From Anseranas semipalmata (lineage: Eukaryota; Chordata; Aves; Anseriformes; Anseranatidae), in assembly GCA_013399115.1 (NCBI GenBank), contig VXAA01001151.1, positions 614,101 to 678,100 on the forward strand: a stretch of 64,000 nt of DNA. The letters are read 5' to 3'. The notes under the pieces are model-generated. The model saw only the letters and a list, made by a program, of their open reading frames with translations. It had not been told where the DNA came from and did no database searches. The position numbers were made by a program, and so were the translations under genes. Of the stretch, positions 36,001 to 48,200 are shown piece by piece (within the stretch, counting starts at the first letter, position 1; each line of letters opens with the position of its first letter).

Positions 36001-39000
36001 AGAGAGATATTCAAGACTGGTATGGTAGCAACTTCTGACTATTACAAGTAAAATTCCAAAGCTGTTTTGATTTTGGACTTATTGTCATGTGCTTATAATC
36101 TCCTTTAACTTTCTACTCTGCGTTTCTGTTCAAACAGGACAATTTTGCTCAAGTCTTTCAGAAACTTCTCAGCTACCTTTGAGATGTGGGACAATTAACA
36201 TTTTCTCCTAATACCAGCTGTATCCAAGGCTTACAATTTAATTTAAAATTTGGCCCTGACTCAGGTAACATCGAGGATTCCTGCTTTTCATTATTGCAAA
36301 ACAAAACTGTTTTAATCACCACAGTGATTTAATCAGAAAACAAACTGTTTTTATCACCACAGTGATATAATCAGAAGACGATTAGATTTCCATAAAAATA
36401 TACAGAAGTATGGAAATACGTGTGCCACTGGTAATCTATTTTAACACACAATACTGCTGCAGTGAGGAAAGTATTAAGCATAACTAAGAAGTCAGTTAAA
36501 AAAGTTTAATTGCGATGTGCTGCCTGCACCTGTATGATGAAGATAACAACAATAAAAAGTAATCCATAAACCATTTTAAGTGTGACAAAGGTGTGGCACA
36601 GGATGTTTTGGAAATAGATCACAAAGCAAGAGCACTGCAGGCATGTTTTAGAAGACAGAGTTAAAATTTCGAAGTGATCGTGTGGGACCGAATGCAAAGA
36701 ATGCAAATAAGGGATGGCAAATCTCTTGATCAACATCCAATAAGGAAAGTGCTGTAGGTAAGTGCTGTAGCTACAGGTAGGTTGAAGGTTCAGAGAACAA
36801 ACAAGCTATCTTTTAAATGGCAGCTCCCTATACACTATTCTGAGAACATCTTAACTGATTTTGTATGTCTGTGATGTAGTTTATGCTTTCTCCATGGAGG
36901 AAAAGCTACAGAACTTTCAGCTACATAGGCCTAACATACCCAAAGAAAGTCAGGTCCTCTAGACAGGTCCTCCTTCCCAGTTTAAATGAGCAAATTGCCA
37001 TTCACAGCTACATTGACTTACAGCAACCTTGACTATGTGCCTAGAAGAAGCCAAACCAATTCTCCTTCATGTGTACAAACTTAGCTTTTCTAAAGTTTTT
37101 TTTTTTCCTTTCTATTTTTCTTCTTTTTCCTCACTGTATTCTATTTGGAGAGGACACACAATGTAAAAAAAAAAAAAAATTGCATTTATACATATATGCA
37201 GACATACTACACACACAAGTACATGCCATTATTTTATTATATTTTATTGTTATTGCAAATCTCTGCAATGTTATGTTGAAGCAAAAACAAGAGCATAATT
37301 AAAATTTTATCAAAGACCTTAAAAATGAAATCCTTTTGAAAATCTCCTCAGTCACAGACAAAGCAATGTCTCATAATTCCCCAAATGTCTACTGAAATGA
37401 GTTGCACTAAGAGGTTCTAGAGCCATCGATATCTTTAAGGATTTCATAGATGTCTTTTAGTTCTCTTTGATCATAAATTGCCAGAATGGTTTCTACTCTC
37501 TCCAGTTCCCTTGTCTTTGATTGTTCTGCTGTGACATTTCTGGATGACTTCCAGTTCTGACTGTTGTAAAGTCCTTGTTTTTGCAGAATCACCCAGTGTT
37601 GAAATTTGCAATTCCAAACACTATCTTTTTTGTCTGTTTATCAGCTAGCGCTCTTTGCTCACGTAATCTTTGCCCTTCACATTCCAATTGGTTTTGTCCT
37701 TATTCAAACTTCTATGAATTTACCAAAAGTAATGTAACTTGAAATGTAGATGAATAGTTTTCTTCATTTAAGAAAAAAATTACTTTTGTATAACCTTCAA
37801 TTACGGGAAATATCTGAACATATACTTACTGACAAACTTAATTTGAGGATTAACATTTCATCCATTTGATCTTTATATTATTGAATTTTATCTTTACATT
37901 TTCTTTACATGTTTATAACAATTTTTCACAACCATATTAAATGCTTCTTCATATAGCTGTAATTTTCCTCCAGTTTGTCTGGTTTTGGTCATTAGAGAGT
38001 TTCCTAATTTTCAGCAAACTGCTGAGCAAGCTGAAGATGTTAATTGGATATATCACTATTTTTTCTTGTACGAGTTTCTTATTAATGACTGCTCTTGTAG
38101 ATGATATACATTTTAATCAATTTGCATCTGTCCTTTTAAAAGATTCAGTTAGGTCCCTAATTAACCATCTGCAAACAAACCATTGTTTGGTAACATGGTT
38201 CAGCCATTTATTGCGAGCTAGCAAAGGCTAGTAAGGGCCTTCTGCTACCACTCTGCACTGCTGTAAATATTTGACTTCTCTCGATATTCAGAAAGTAATT
38301 GGAAAAAGACAAGTGATGCACAATCCAGACTGTAGATCACTGGATTCTCTCTAATTGAGTCAATGACATTGCTATTATGAGAAAACATCAAGAATTGCAG
38401 GTGTCTGTTGCTTCCATGAAGTGCCTGGTTCTTTAGCAATTTTAAGTCACTTATTCATTCGATAGCTATAATAAGTGAGGATAATGAAGATCATACATTC
38501 CTATGATGAAAGGAATAGAAAGAAAGTCTTTATGAATAAAATTACTTCCTCAGATAGATTTTTTTTTTTTTAAACAAATGAAGGCACATAATACTGTTTC
38601 CAAAGCTGCCCTCTACCTAATTGTATACTGCAGTGACCCCAGGAGTTTCTGAACAGCTTCAAGCAGGGTAACTAACTTCCCTTATAAATCTTGTCTCTCA
38701 CCACCTCCTGGAGAGCCTGCTCATTTGTGCACGCTCATTGAACATGCCAATGCAACGAGGGTATCTTTTCCTTACTATAACATGCACAGCGCTGTATATT
38801 TAATGCACTGTATATTTACCTATATATCCCATTCCCAATATGCTGTTATGGCCCACATACACTCACAAAGACTTGATGCACAGTCTCTAACTCTTTTCTT
38901 ATGGGTTACTCACACCTATGACAAACATACAGAGACTAAGTTATTATCCATACTTAACAGCAATTTCTGGCACAAAAGGAAACCATCTTCTCTGTTCTTA

Positions 39001-40880
39001 CAAGCAGATAACTTACTGATGTGTGTCAGTAGGCATTACTCATTTTTACCGCACAGGAGCAGACCAAGGGTGCCACTCAGTCATGCAGGAGGGATTACAG
39101 CTACTCTGAGGCAATTCCACTTCTGCCATCATAGCTTTTTTTTTTTTTTTAATCCTTCCCTCCTTCCCTCGTTTGTTCAGTACCTTAATATAACTATTGA
39201 AAATTACAGGTGTTACCTCCATTCCTGTTAATTCACAAGGATTTTGTGTGATGGCTATGAATACTGGACCATCTGCACAAAATATGTATGTGTAACAGAC
39301 TGCTTTTATATAGCATGTCATGTGAGCAGAAAACATAACAAAATCCATAACTTGGCATATATTAGAGGCAGATATTCACATCTTTATTTAGTGGTAATAT
39401 TTTGGTGATAATATTTTATGCTTTCCATCAATATTTCAGCAAGGGATCATTGTGACTCTTGTAGTTCAAGCACTTTATTTGGTCTTTAATTCTCTAATTC
39501 TTAGAACTGTTTTCTGGACAGCACTTGTATGTAATTAGATCCCCACTACATAGTCATTAGGGACTGAGAAGGATCATTAGGAGTTGAAAAGAAAATAAAG
39601 AAATGAAATGAACTTGTTAATCACCAAGGTTAAAAAAAAAGAAAAGCTACAAAGGGGGAAAGCAGAGCCATAAATCAGAGATCTACCCTGAGGACTTTAA
39701 TCCTCCTTATTCTGCAGTTTTACTTTTCTCTGAGTCAGTGATCTCCCTCAATATCCAGTTTTGTTATAGCACATCCATTTCATATTGATTGCAACAGATT
39801 GTATAACATATTTTCTCTTTGCAATTTTCCAGATTCTTCTGAAAAAATCTCATCAAATCATTTAAAAACTTGTTACACGGATTCTTGTATATGCCACGTA
39901 CCTCTGTCTTTCCTTTCAATTACCATGTATGTTCAACTGATTAATGTTCTGCTATATAATGCCATTACACCACGTTGTGCCCTCTATAAACCATTGCACA
40001 CTTCCATTCACCTGTTCCACACTTAAAACAAAATAAACAAACAAACAACAAAAAAAAACACTCTTTGGAAACCTAGTCTAACTTTGCAAATAAACCTAAA
40101 CTAAATAACCTAAACTGCAAGATTCACAGCTTTTTACTGAGATACACAGCATCTGCCTCAGGACGTCAAATTTAGACTGATACAAATGAAGGAATTTGGC
40201 TTGATAATCTAAGAATATGAGAACTTAACCCATACAAGAGTTTTTAATTTCTGCTTTTTTTTTTCTCCTGTGAAACATGTGGCATATGCATAATGTATGG
40301 CAACGTGATCCACAGTGCTTTTATTGATGGATGTTTGCTGTGATCTATACAACTCACATATTGCTCATTTATGAGTAATGCAGTCCTCCCAAACTCTTGC
40401 TCACAGACATATAAAAGATGAAAACATTCAATGAATATCACTTTAGGAAGGCCACATTATTCTTGAATGTCAGGGTTTATGCAAGTGAAGATGAAGAAGG
40501 CATAATACTGACATCACCAATTACACATACACACATTATACATTTTAGAAAAAGAAGTAATTTAGAAAAAGTGAAAATTTTCCTCTCATACCAGTTTTTG
40601 TATACTTCAGATCTATATCCTATGCCTTAGCTTCCACCAATTCAACTGCAAAATGCTGAAAAACAGAAAACTGGACTGTAAAATTTTCTGAGTTTACAAT
40701 TTCATCCAGCAGGGACTGTTTTTACTATCTGATTTTCATTTAATAAAGGAGAGGTTTTTAAAGCATATATGTCTACTTTCTGTTCCATCCCTCCCCCCCT
40801 TTTTTTTCTTATGGTACCAAGGTTCCATAGCTTCCATTATGCACAGCATAGGCTTCTGATGCTCTTAAGCATCAGATCAA
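30006..40880. other. Non-coding intronic sequence
   Basis: Long AT-rich stretch with no supported gene. It contains T tracts near 30681, 34122 and 39130, an A tract near 37165-37178, a TA/TTTA run at 34622-34646, and a direct duplication at 36302-36378. The longest plus-strand open frame (38725-39231) crosses a T tract and has no motif. A minus-strand frame at 37407-37592 is charged and listed under findings. Confidence 0.55.
36302..36378. repeat. Tandem duplication, 39-bp unit, two copies
   Basis: 'ctgttttaatcaccacagtgat' then 'aatcagaa' at 36307-36338 recurs as 'ctgtttttatcaccacagtgat' then 'aatcagaa' at 36345-36376. Each copy holds the imperfect palindrome ATCACCACAGTGAT. Confidence 0.88.
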
Positions 40881-41040
40881 GCCCAGAGAAGTTGTGGATG
40901 CCCCATCCCTGGAGGTTTTCAAGGCCAGGTTGGATGGGGCTTTGAGCAAGATGATCTAGTGGAAGGTGCCCATGGTAGGGGGTTGGAACTAGATGGCCTT
41001 TAAGGTCCCTTCTAACCCAAACAATTCTATGACTTTATGA
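40881..41040 (+). mobile_element. CR1 LINE 3' end fragment
   Basis: 'gcccagagaagttgtggatgccccatccctggaggttttcaaggcc' is followed by 'aggttggatggggctttgagcaa', then 'gaactagatggcctttaaggtccc', ending in CAATTCTATGACTTTATGA. This is a canonical avian CR1 3' end, 5'-truncated to 160 bp and little diverged. Confidence 0.97.
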
Positions 41041-41103
41041 ATCTCCATCACCATCAGTGACTCCGCTACATGCAATGATTAGGGACACAAGCTTGCAATA
41101 CTC

Positions 41104-41142
41104 ATTTTTATTTTATTTTATTTTATTTTATTTTATTTTATT
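41104..41142. repeat. (TTTTA)n microsatellite with adjoining T tract
   Basis: About seven TTTTA units followed by TTTCC and a T tract to about 41157, beginning some 64 bp after the CR1 tail. Confidence 0.95.
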
Positions 41143-41318
41143 TCCTTTTTTTTTTTTAAAGAATTAAAACGGATTATATAAAAATATTTTTATAGTTGGT
41201 CATGGCATTTTTTCCTAAAAATTTTCTAAAAATTGCAAATATCCCAAATATTAAAAAGCTGTATTATGTTATCTCCAAAAACGTATATTTTCTTATTTTA
41301 ATGGAATTTAATTGATGT

Positions 41319-41340
41319 ATAGCAATATAACTATTGCTAT
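41319..41340. repeat. Short perfect inverted repeat (8-bp arms)
   Basis: ATAGCAAT and ATTGCTAT are separated by 6 bases in very AT-rich DNA. No function is implied. Confidence 0.7.
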
Positions 41341-42137
41341 ATAACTATAACTATATATTCAACAGTTAAGTATTTGCTTTGCAATATTCAACAATAAATC
41401 AAAGATTATTTTATTAAGGAAGTGTTTTCAGTATATTAAATACCAAAAAAAAATTTTAGATGTTGATTCATAAAGTCTCTAATCTATCTACAGATCTATG
41501 TTTCTCCATAGGATATGGTTTGTAGATCTTTAGGATATATATTTTAAATTATTCATAATCAATACTAAAATCAAAGAGTTGGCAGCTAGCTCATTCTAAA
41601 ATCTGCAGCCATGCAATTCATATTTGGCCAAAGTGGTCAGGTCTGAGACTGAGAAAACAGAATGAACCGATGGAGCTAATTACTGCCTAATTGCAGCTTC
41701 CCAAATTGAAACAAATGATTGAACTGTGTCTACCACATTGAACAGAAGACCACTCAACCACGTGATATTTTACCAGTATGACAGCCTACAAGAAAATGGT
41801 GACTTGCCTTCATTTATCCAGTATGATTCACACATTATTTTCCTCAGAAATTCAGAAAGTTACTTTCTCTCTTGTATTATGAAAATTATATTCTCAGGTC
41901 TGAGATAACTCAAAATAAATAAATAAATGGCATTTCAAACACTTCCCCTACAGCTCCAACCAGGAAATACGTTTTTGCACAGGAGTGCAAAGGAAGACAA
42001 ACGCCTGATTAAAATTAGTTTAATAGAAAAACAGCCCCACGATAAAAACTAAATCAAACTGCATAATAGCTAAGTTGTTTAAAAACGGAATAAAAGTTGG
42101 AGCCAATAACAAACACATAGTGTGTATTTGGATTGGT

Positions 42138-42675
42138 TCAAAATATTTTCTGTTCTATAAACCTTAGACAACACCTCAGGGCTTCCTTTTTAAGTCTTTC
42201 ACCTAGTGTAGTGATTAATGATATGAATAAGCACACAGTGAAGTGCTTTCCAGGTTTGAGACGTGTATTACACTGTTTTGGGCAACTCTCAAGAAAGATT
42301 TGAAGGCATGAAAGTGCATGATGGTATTCTTTTAGGTAAGTCTGCTTTAATAATAAAAAATTCTGAAAGCCATTTCTCTTGTTGCATGTAGACTTCTTGT
42401 CTCTACATTCAGTAACATGCTGGTACCCATTGCAGTAAAAATCAGACAGCTTGTCTTCCAACCAGTTAATTTTCTTGTGCGAAGATATCATCACAAGCAT
42501 GTACTGCAGCTAGTAAAACTGGAATTACAAAAAGTTTCCTATCAAAAAAATCCTTTTCTTGAGAATTCTTTTGCATAACAATCTTTGAGATAAAGCATGC
42601 ATCCAAGACGTGCAAATCCTGGATCCGATTTCCCATAAACTGGGGGCACTCAAACACAATGTCACAAATTTTCAA
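42138..42675 (-). pseudogene. Unidentified overlapping coding-like frames
   Basis: On the minus strand a frame at 42466-42675 (with IQDLHVLDACFISKIVMQ) overlaps a 120-codon frame at 42138-42500 (with INWLEDKLSDFYCNGYQH and LITTLGERLKKEALRC), as if one product had been split by a frameshift near 42480. The combined stretch is about 540 bp. No family is recognised, and no poly(A) tail, splice-site pair or repeat boundary supports a gene. Chance remains likely in AT-rich DNA. Confidence 0.2.
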
Positions 42676-43143
42676 GAGACTGTTTTCCCCACAGAGGTAT
42701 AAAATAGTCCTAGAGGAAGGCTGGCTTTGTACTCTAGTGGCAGGACACGTGGACAGACATTATCACCAAGAATGCTTGCAAGATTTAGATTAGGCAGTAA
42801 AAAGGAGCAGGAATGGGACTCTTATCTGAACGCTTAAACACTAGGATACAAACTAGCATTTTTTTCCTGTTTGGGATGCGTACATTATTATAATTATGTA
42901 ACAGCTCACCTTTAAGCTCTAATTTTTATAATGAAATCATGATTTTTAATGACTTCAAGTTAACTTTTCTTGCCAACTGCCACTGGTAGTCAGTTTTTGG
43001 CCTCTCATTCAGCTGTACATACATACGGGTGCATACAGAATCTGCAAATGATTAGTATTAGAATAGCAAATTTGGCCCAAAAATAATTGAGGGGGTTCTC
43101 CTCTACTAGTCTTGATTAAATGCAGAACACAGGAAGAAAAAAA

Positions 43144-43170
43144 CACCACCACCGCCGCCACCACCACCAC
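43144..43170. repeat. (CAC/CGC)n trinucleotide microsatellite
   Basis: Nine triplets, CAC with two CGC interruptions in the middle, in a long AT-rich stretch. Confidence 0.9.
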
Positions 43171-45213
43171 AAACTAAAGTAACCTTTCGGTACTAAGCAA
43201 ACTTGGATCTAAACTCACACCTTCATTATACTTCATCCACAACAAGGACTGAAAGGATGAAATGTTGCTATACATTCAATGTCTATGTTCAGCACGAATT
43301 TAAGATAATACCTTCATACCATTTATGTTAGCTATTATAACATCATTTGTTTCAGTCACTCATTACTAATACTAAATACAAAGTAATAGTTCAACAACTC
43401 CATTGACAACATGATAAATTACAAGAAACCAAATGAGTAAAAGGTACTATACTTGCCATCACACAACAAGGGAGATTGTGAAAATAACAGAAATCTTTAA
43501 TTAACTCAGGAAATTAAAAGGTGACTTTTATAAAAGAGTTTAATAACAAAACACTCCAATGAACTCACTAGCACATGTTAAACAAGAACAAGAAATAATT
43601 TCAGGTACACAAATGACTAGATGCTTAAACACAGCCTAAATTAAACAAAAGACAAATATGTTTTAAACTGGGACCCACATAAATGATAAATCTAAGACTA
43701 TAAACACAGGCACTGACCATAGACGTCTAATAAATAACAACTGAAAGCAGGACTGATTCCTTTACAAGCACACATTAAATAAGCGTAACTACATTGAGAC
43801 TCATTCTGCAGCTTGTGCCGTATCAGTGTTTGAGGTGTTCACACATACAACGTGGTTACTACAGTGGTGTTCTTCTTAACTGATAATAATTGAAAACAAG
43901 ATATTTCAATTTTAAAAAGAGTCCCTATAATGGATTGCATGACTTAACTACAGAACCCCCTATAAACTAATTATAGCCTCCTTAAACTAGAGCATTTAAA
44001 ACAGAGATTCAGAATATAACTATACTGACTTACATGGGCAAAGTACATTTTTGTAAAACAAAGTAAATGATTCATTAAATAACACCAATTTTTTTTAAAC
44101 ATGCATATAAAATAAAAAAAAAAATAAAGGTGAGTAAATACATTTATTAGTCATTTTAAGAAAACCAAAGTTTTGTAGCCTAGCTTTAGATGTGTATAAT
44201 AAAGACTATCAGTTCTTCAGAGAATAATTCTTTAAGCAATGTTAAACCAAATTCTATCTTAACAGTTAGAGTCAGGATTTCAGTGACTAAAACAACCACA
44301 GGCTTCAGTAATTTACATTTGCATGGCAGATTTTTTTCCATTGCAAACAAAAGTAACTTTTCAAAGTGTAGGCCATCACTTAAGAACTTGTTCACAGAGA
44401 GTTCCAGATGATGCTTTCAGTGGCAAAATACAAATTCAATGGAAGCTAAGGAGATTACACTGACAAAAATTGAATTATATTTAAAATGTACCAATATCTT
44501 ATGTAAATATGGACTTGATAGTGATAAACTACCAAGTGGAATTTAGAATTAGAATGCTATTTTAATGAACTTTAAGAAATCTCTTGGTTTTCCTAATCTC
44601 ACACCATGTTTACCTTAAAAATTCTTCTGCGTTTGTTCTTCCTAAAAAAACGTGTTACGTGAGTTATGGAATTAAACTTACTCAGTTTATAAACCATGTT
44701 TGTTAACTCCTTGAAATGAATTTGGCAATGTACAGTGGTACCCCATCTATTCTCAGCAGCCCTGCCTCCCCACCACCCCCCTCCCCAAGTTTATTCATTT
44801 CCTAAAGGAAATTGCAAGTTAATAGAAAAAGCAGCACTGTAACTGCCTCACATCCTATAGTTATTAATTAAGCAAAGTCTGGTTCAGTAACTCTGGATAC
44901 TAAAAATACAGAGTTAAACAAAACCCAGTGCCTCTTCAAACGAAGTTTCAGCTTTGACAGCCATTCTATAAAACTTTTGCATTAAAATCCATAACCTTCT
45001 TTCAAGGAGTTTCTCACTAAATCTCCGAGTAAAAAAACAACAGCTCTTGACCATTTCTTTTGAAGGACTCCTCTATGAAACACAATACAGAAGCATCAAA
45101 ATAAGTTATGCTACTATCATGTAGAAGCTGCTTGCTACATAATTCTCCTCTATTTCTATATGTAGATTATTACCTTACAATTAATAAAACAAGAAGGTGC
45201 ACTACCTGTTTCA

Positions 45214-45250
45214 TTGATAATATATAATACTTAGTTGATAATATATAATA
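45214..45250. repeat. Direct duplication, 21-bp spacing
   Basis: TTGATAATATATAATA occurs at 45214-45229 and again at 45235-45250. Confidence 0.85.
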
Positions 45251-48200
45251 GTAAAGCTTAAAATGCTCTAATGCAAGAAACTTTTAAATGTTCCTGATAT
45301 GTGTAGATCTTACAGGATAATTTATAGTTGCAGTTGCTATTGAATGTTAAGTGAGTAGGTAGCATGCTGTGAAAAATGCACATAAACTCAGGTTATAACA
45401 AGTCCATTAGTTTATGGTGAACCCTTTCCAAAAAAAAAAAAAAGAACAGGTTATCATTAAAGTGATTTTTGGAATCAAAGATAATAAAAGGTTCAACAAA
45501 TACGTTGAGTATCTTTTAAATTCTGAATGGAATTAAATACACTAAAAACTAAGTGCAAGTTTAAAAGTTGGAAAGAACTGATGCTATAAATGCAAGATGA
45601 AATAGGATATACTGATGAATTTTATCTGTGAACATGTATGTTACAGAGAATACTTGAAAGCAAATCAGTATGTATCCTACGTAGGAATCGAGTCCCTGCT
45701 TCCTTCAAGCGGCTTAATGGATAGGCACCTCTAAGTGAAAAGCAGTGGGAAAGAAAAAGAAATACCCCAATACACCAGATTTTATGAAGGATTAAATGAA
45801 ACTGCTTATTATAGATGGGCTGGCATTGACTTCCAATTAGATAGTAAATATTTAGTTTGTTTTGCTCTCATATGTGCTTTTTATACCCTAAACAAAATAT
45901 TTGTAACATGAGTTCGCCGTTTGTTCAAAGTGAAGCAGTAAGTGATGTTTGCTGTGACCTATCTTCAGAGGCTGAACTGTGCCTTCTGCACCACAGCTTA
46001 CACCTCAAAAAGGGAAAAGGAGAGGTGCTTACAGAGAAAGGAGAAAATTCCTCCCAGGAACAAAGAGGCACAAAATTACTGGCAAACAAGTTTAACACAG
46101 ATGCAAGACAAGCTCCCTGCGTTTACCCCTGAAGTCACAGAAGCTGCCTGGGAGGCACAAACACTTCTCCTGTTCAAAAAGAGCTGCCAGCTTGGACTTC
46201 TGGTCTTCAGCTAGAGTTTTGGTTTTTTTTTTTTCCTCAAACGAGCAGAACCCTTCCTCCAACCTTGTCCCTAGCTATTAGCACCTCCATCTGCCAATTT
46301 CCGTAATAACAAAGAGCCTGCGCTTTGGCAGGCTGACTCCTGTAGAAGCAGGGACCACGCTGCCAACCATATAAGCTGGTACATGCATAGGACTGAACCA
46401 ATGACAAGAGCTGAGCTTAGAGCAAGAAAGAAAAAAAAAAAAAAAAAAGAGGAGTAGAAGATTACTTACATCAAAGCACAGAAGTCATATGATGGCCAGC
46501 ATCACAATTTCCTTAACTATTAGCTTAAATGGAAAAAAATATTCTCTGAGCCATTAAATATGAAACTAAAGTAAGAAGAAATATTGTATTACTAGCAAGT
46601 TTTCTCACAAAGGTTTAAAACCTCTTCCATGAACTTGGTGACTCCTAATTTGTGTTTACAGAAAGGGATGAGGAACAAATGACTGCTTTTCAAATTTGAT
46701 GTTGCTCTTCTTGTAGTGGGAGGTTTAGCCCCCCTTTTTCCTTCCCCTCAGATGCAAACAAAAATGTTCCACATCAGCAACTCTTCACAGTATTTCTGTG
46801 GTCACCTATGGAAGGAGCGCACAGCAATTGCAAGGCCTCTTTGGCTGCTTTCTTTTATGGAACATCTCCTATAATGAGCGAGGGATGTAACAAATACCAC
46901 AAACAGTACGGAAGTAAGGCCATTAGCCCAAATTAATTTCAATTTTTTTGTCCCTTACAGACACATTTGTTCCACTGCACCTGAGCCCCAGTTCTCTTCT
47001 CCTCTCCCAGAGCTACTCAGGGCCTGAGATCCTTAGGATACCTTTGAAAATCTTTTTAATTAAAGCGCTGAAGTTTTAGTACAAAGGCTAAAGGATAGCC
47101 CTGCCTGCAACTTGTGCTGTGCCACACTGTGTGCTGATGGCACTCTGCTGTAAAAATTACTAGAAATGATTTCATACAAAAAAAGCATAGACTCAAAATG
47201 TTAGTTTTAGAGCACAGTACTTCAGTCCCTTTAAAATTCCAGGTGCAGCAACAGCTCAGCTCTAGGGCTGGGAGTTGACGTTATCTTCTCGCCTCTGCAC
47301 CACAGCCCACTGCTGCGCTGGTCTTCCCAGCACAACTATTTGTGCAGTCATACCCGGAGAGCTGGGCTGCTGAAATCATCTGCCTTTTGAAGAGTGGGAT
47401 ACCTTGCCTGACCCATTTAATGGGTTGCTCAAGCAGTTTTGAGGGACACAAGCAAAATTGTACAAGTAAAGGGTGCAGTTGATAGGGCCTCATCCAGATG
47501 GCTGAAAATATTATATATAAGCCAGTACTGTCACCAAGCAGCTGAGAACATCAAACTACATATTCCTCTACTAGCATGCCTCCCTGCTTCCAGGGGTAAG
47601 TTATCCCAAACTAACCATTTACATTAGTTAAACTAGTCAAACAGAGCATTTGTTTACAACCTGTATTTAGCTTGAAGATTGCCATTTCTTTTTCAGACTG
47701 AAAATGGGCTTTTTTGCCTGACAGCTGGCCTGTTTGTTTGTTTTCCAGAAATATCTTAGTTAAATAAAAGGCACTGTTTTTCTGGGAAATCTTTATTTTC
47801 CTAGAGAGTATAGCGAGTGGCCTAGAAAGGCTGGTGAGTGAAGTTTTATGTAAGCAGGATATATTTCTCCACTTCTCTTCCTTCAGTTTTCTCTGGAAAA
47901 CTATGCCTGCTGCAGGAAAAACTACCATTATTTTTGTCTCAGTGATATATATCTTGGTTCTTTCCTTGATCTAATAAATAAATAAATAAAGTTTACCAAT
48001 AAAGAAAACCAGGACTCGGAAATAGCTCTCACTACCTACTCACAGAAAGATATAAAGCAATCCATGCCCATAGCTCTGCTGTGTTCATTCCCTTTTCTGC
48101 ATTTAGAAGCAGGTTCCCAGGTACTGCTGTTTTGGCAGAGGTTGCATAATGCAGGCTTTTAAGTAGGGGAAAAAAAAATTAAGCACAGCCTGCCATAATA

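Noticed and set aside
38725..39231. 168-codon plus-strand open frame
   Set aside because: It runs through a T tract at about 39130-39149 that encodes a Phe run. The rest has no motif, and a minus frame overlaps it.
43200..44100. A-rich, T-poor stretch as a mitochondrial insert
   Set aside because: No mitochondrial rRNA, tRNA or protein segment was recognised; it may only reflect strand asymmetry of an intron, which I did not quantify.
46316..46333. GCCTGC...GCAGGC hairpin as a structured RNA or terminator
   Set aside because: A single 6-bp stem without a U tract or conserved context is not enough.
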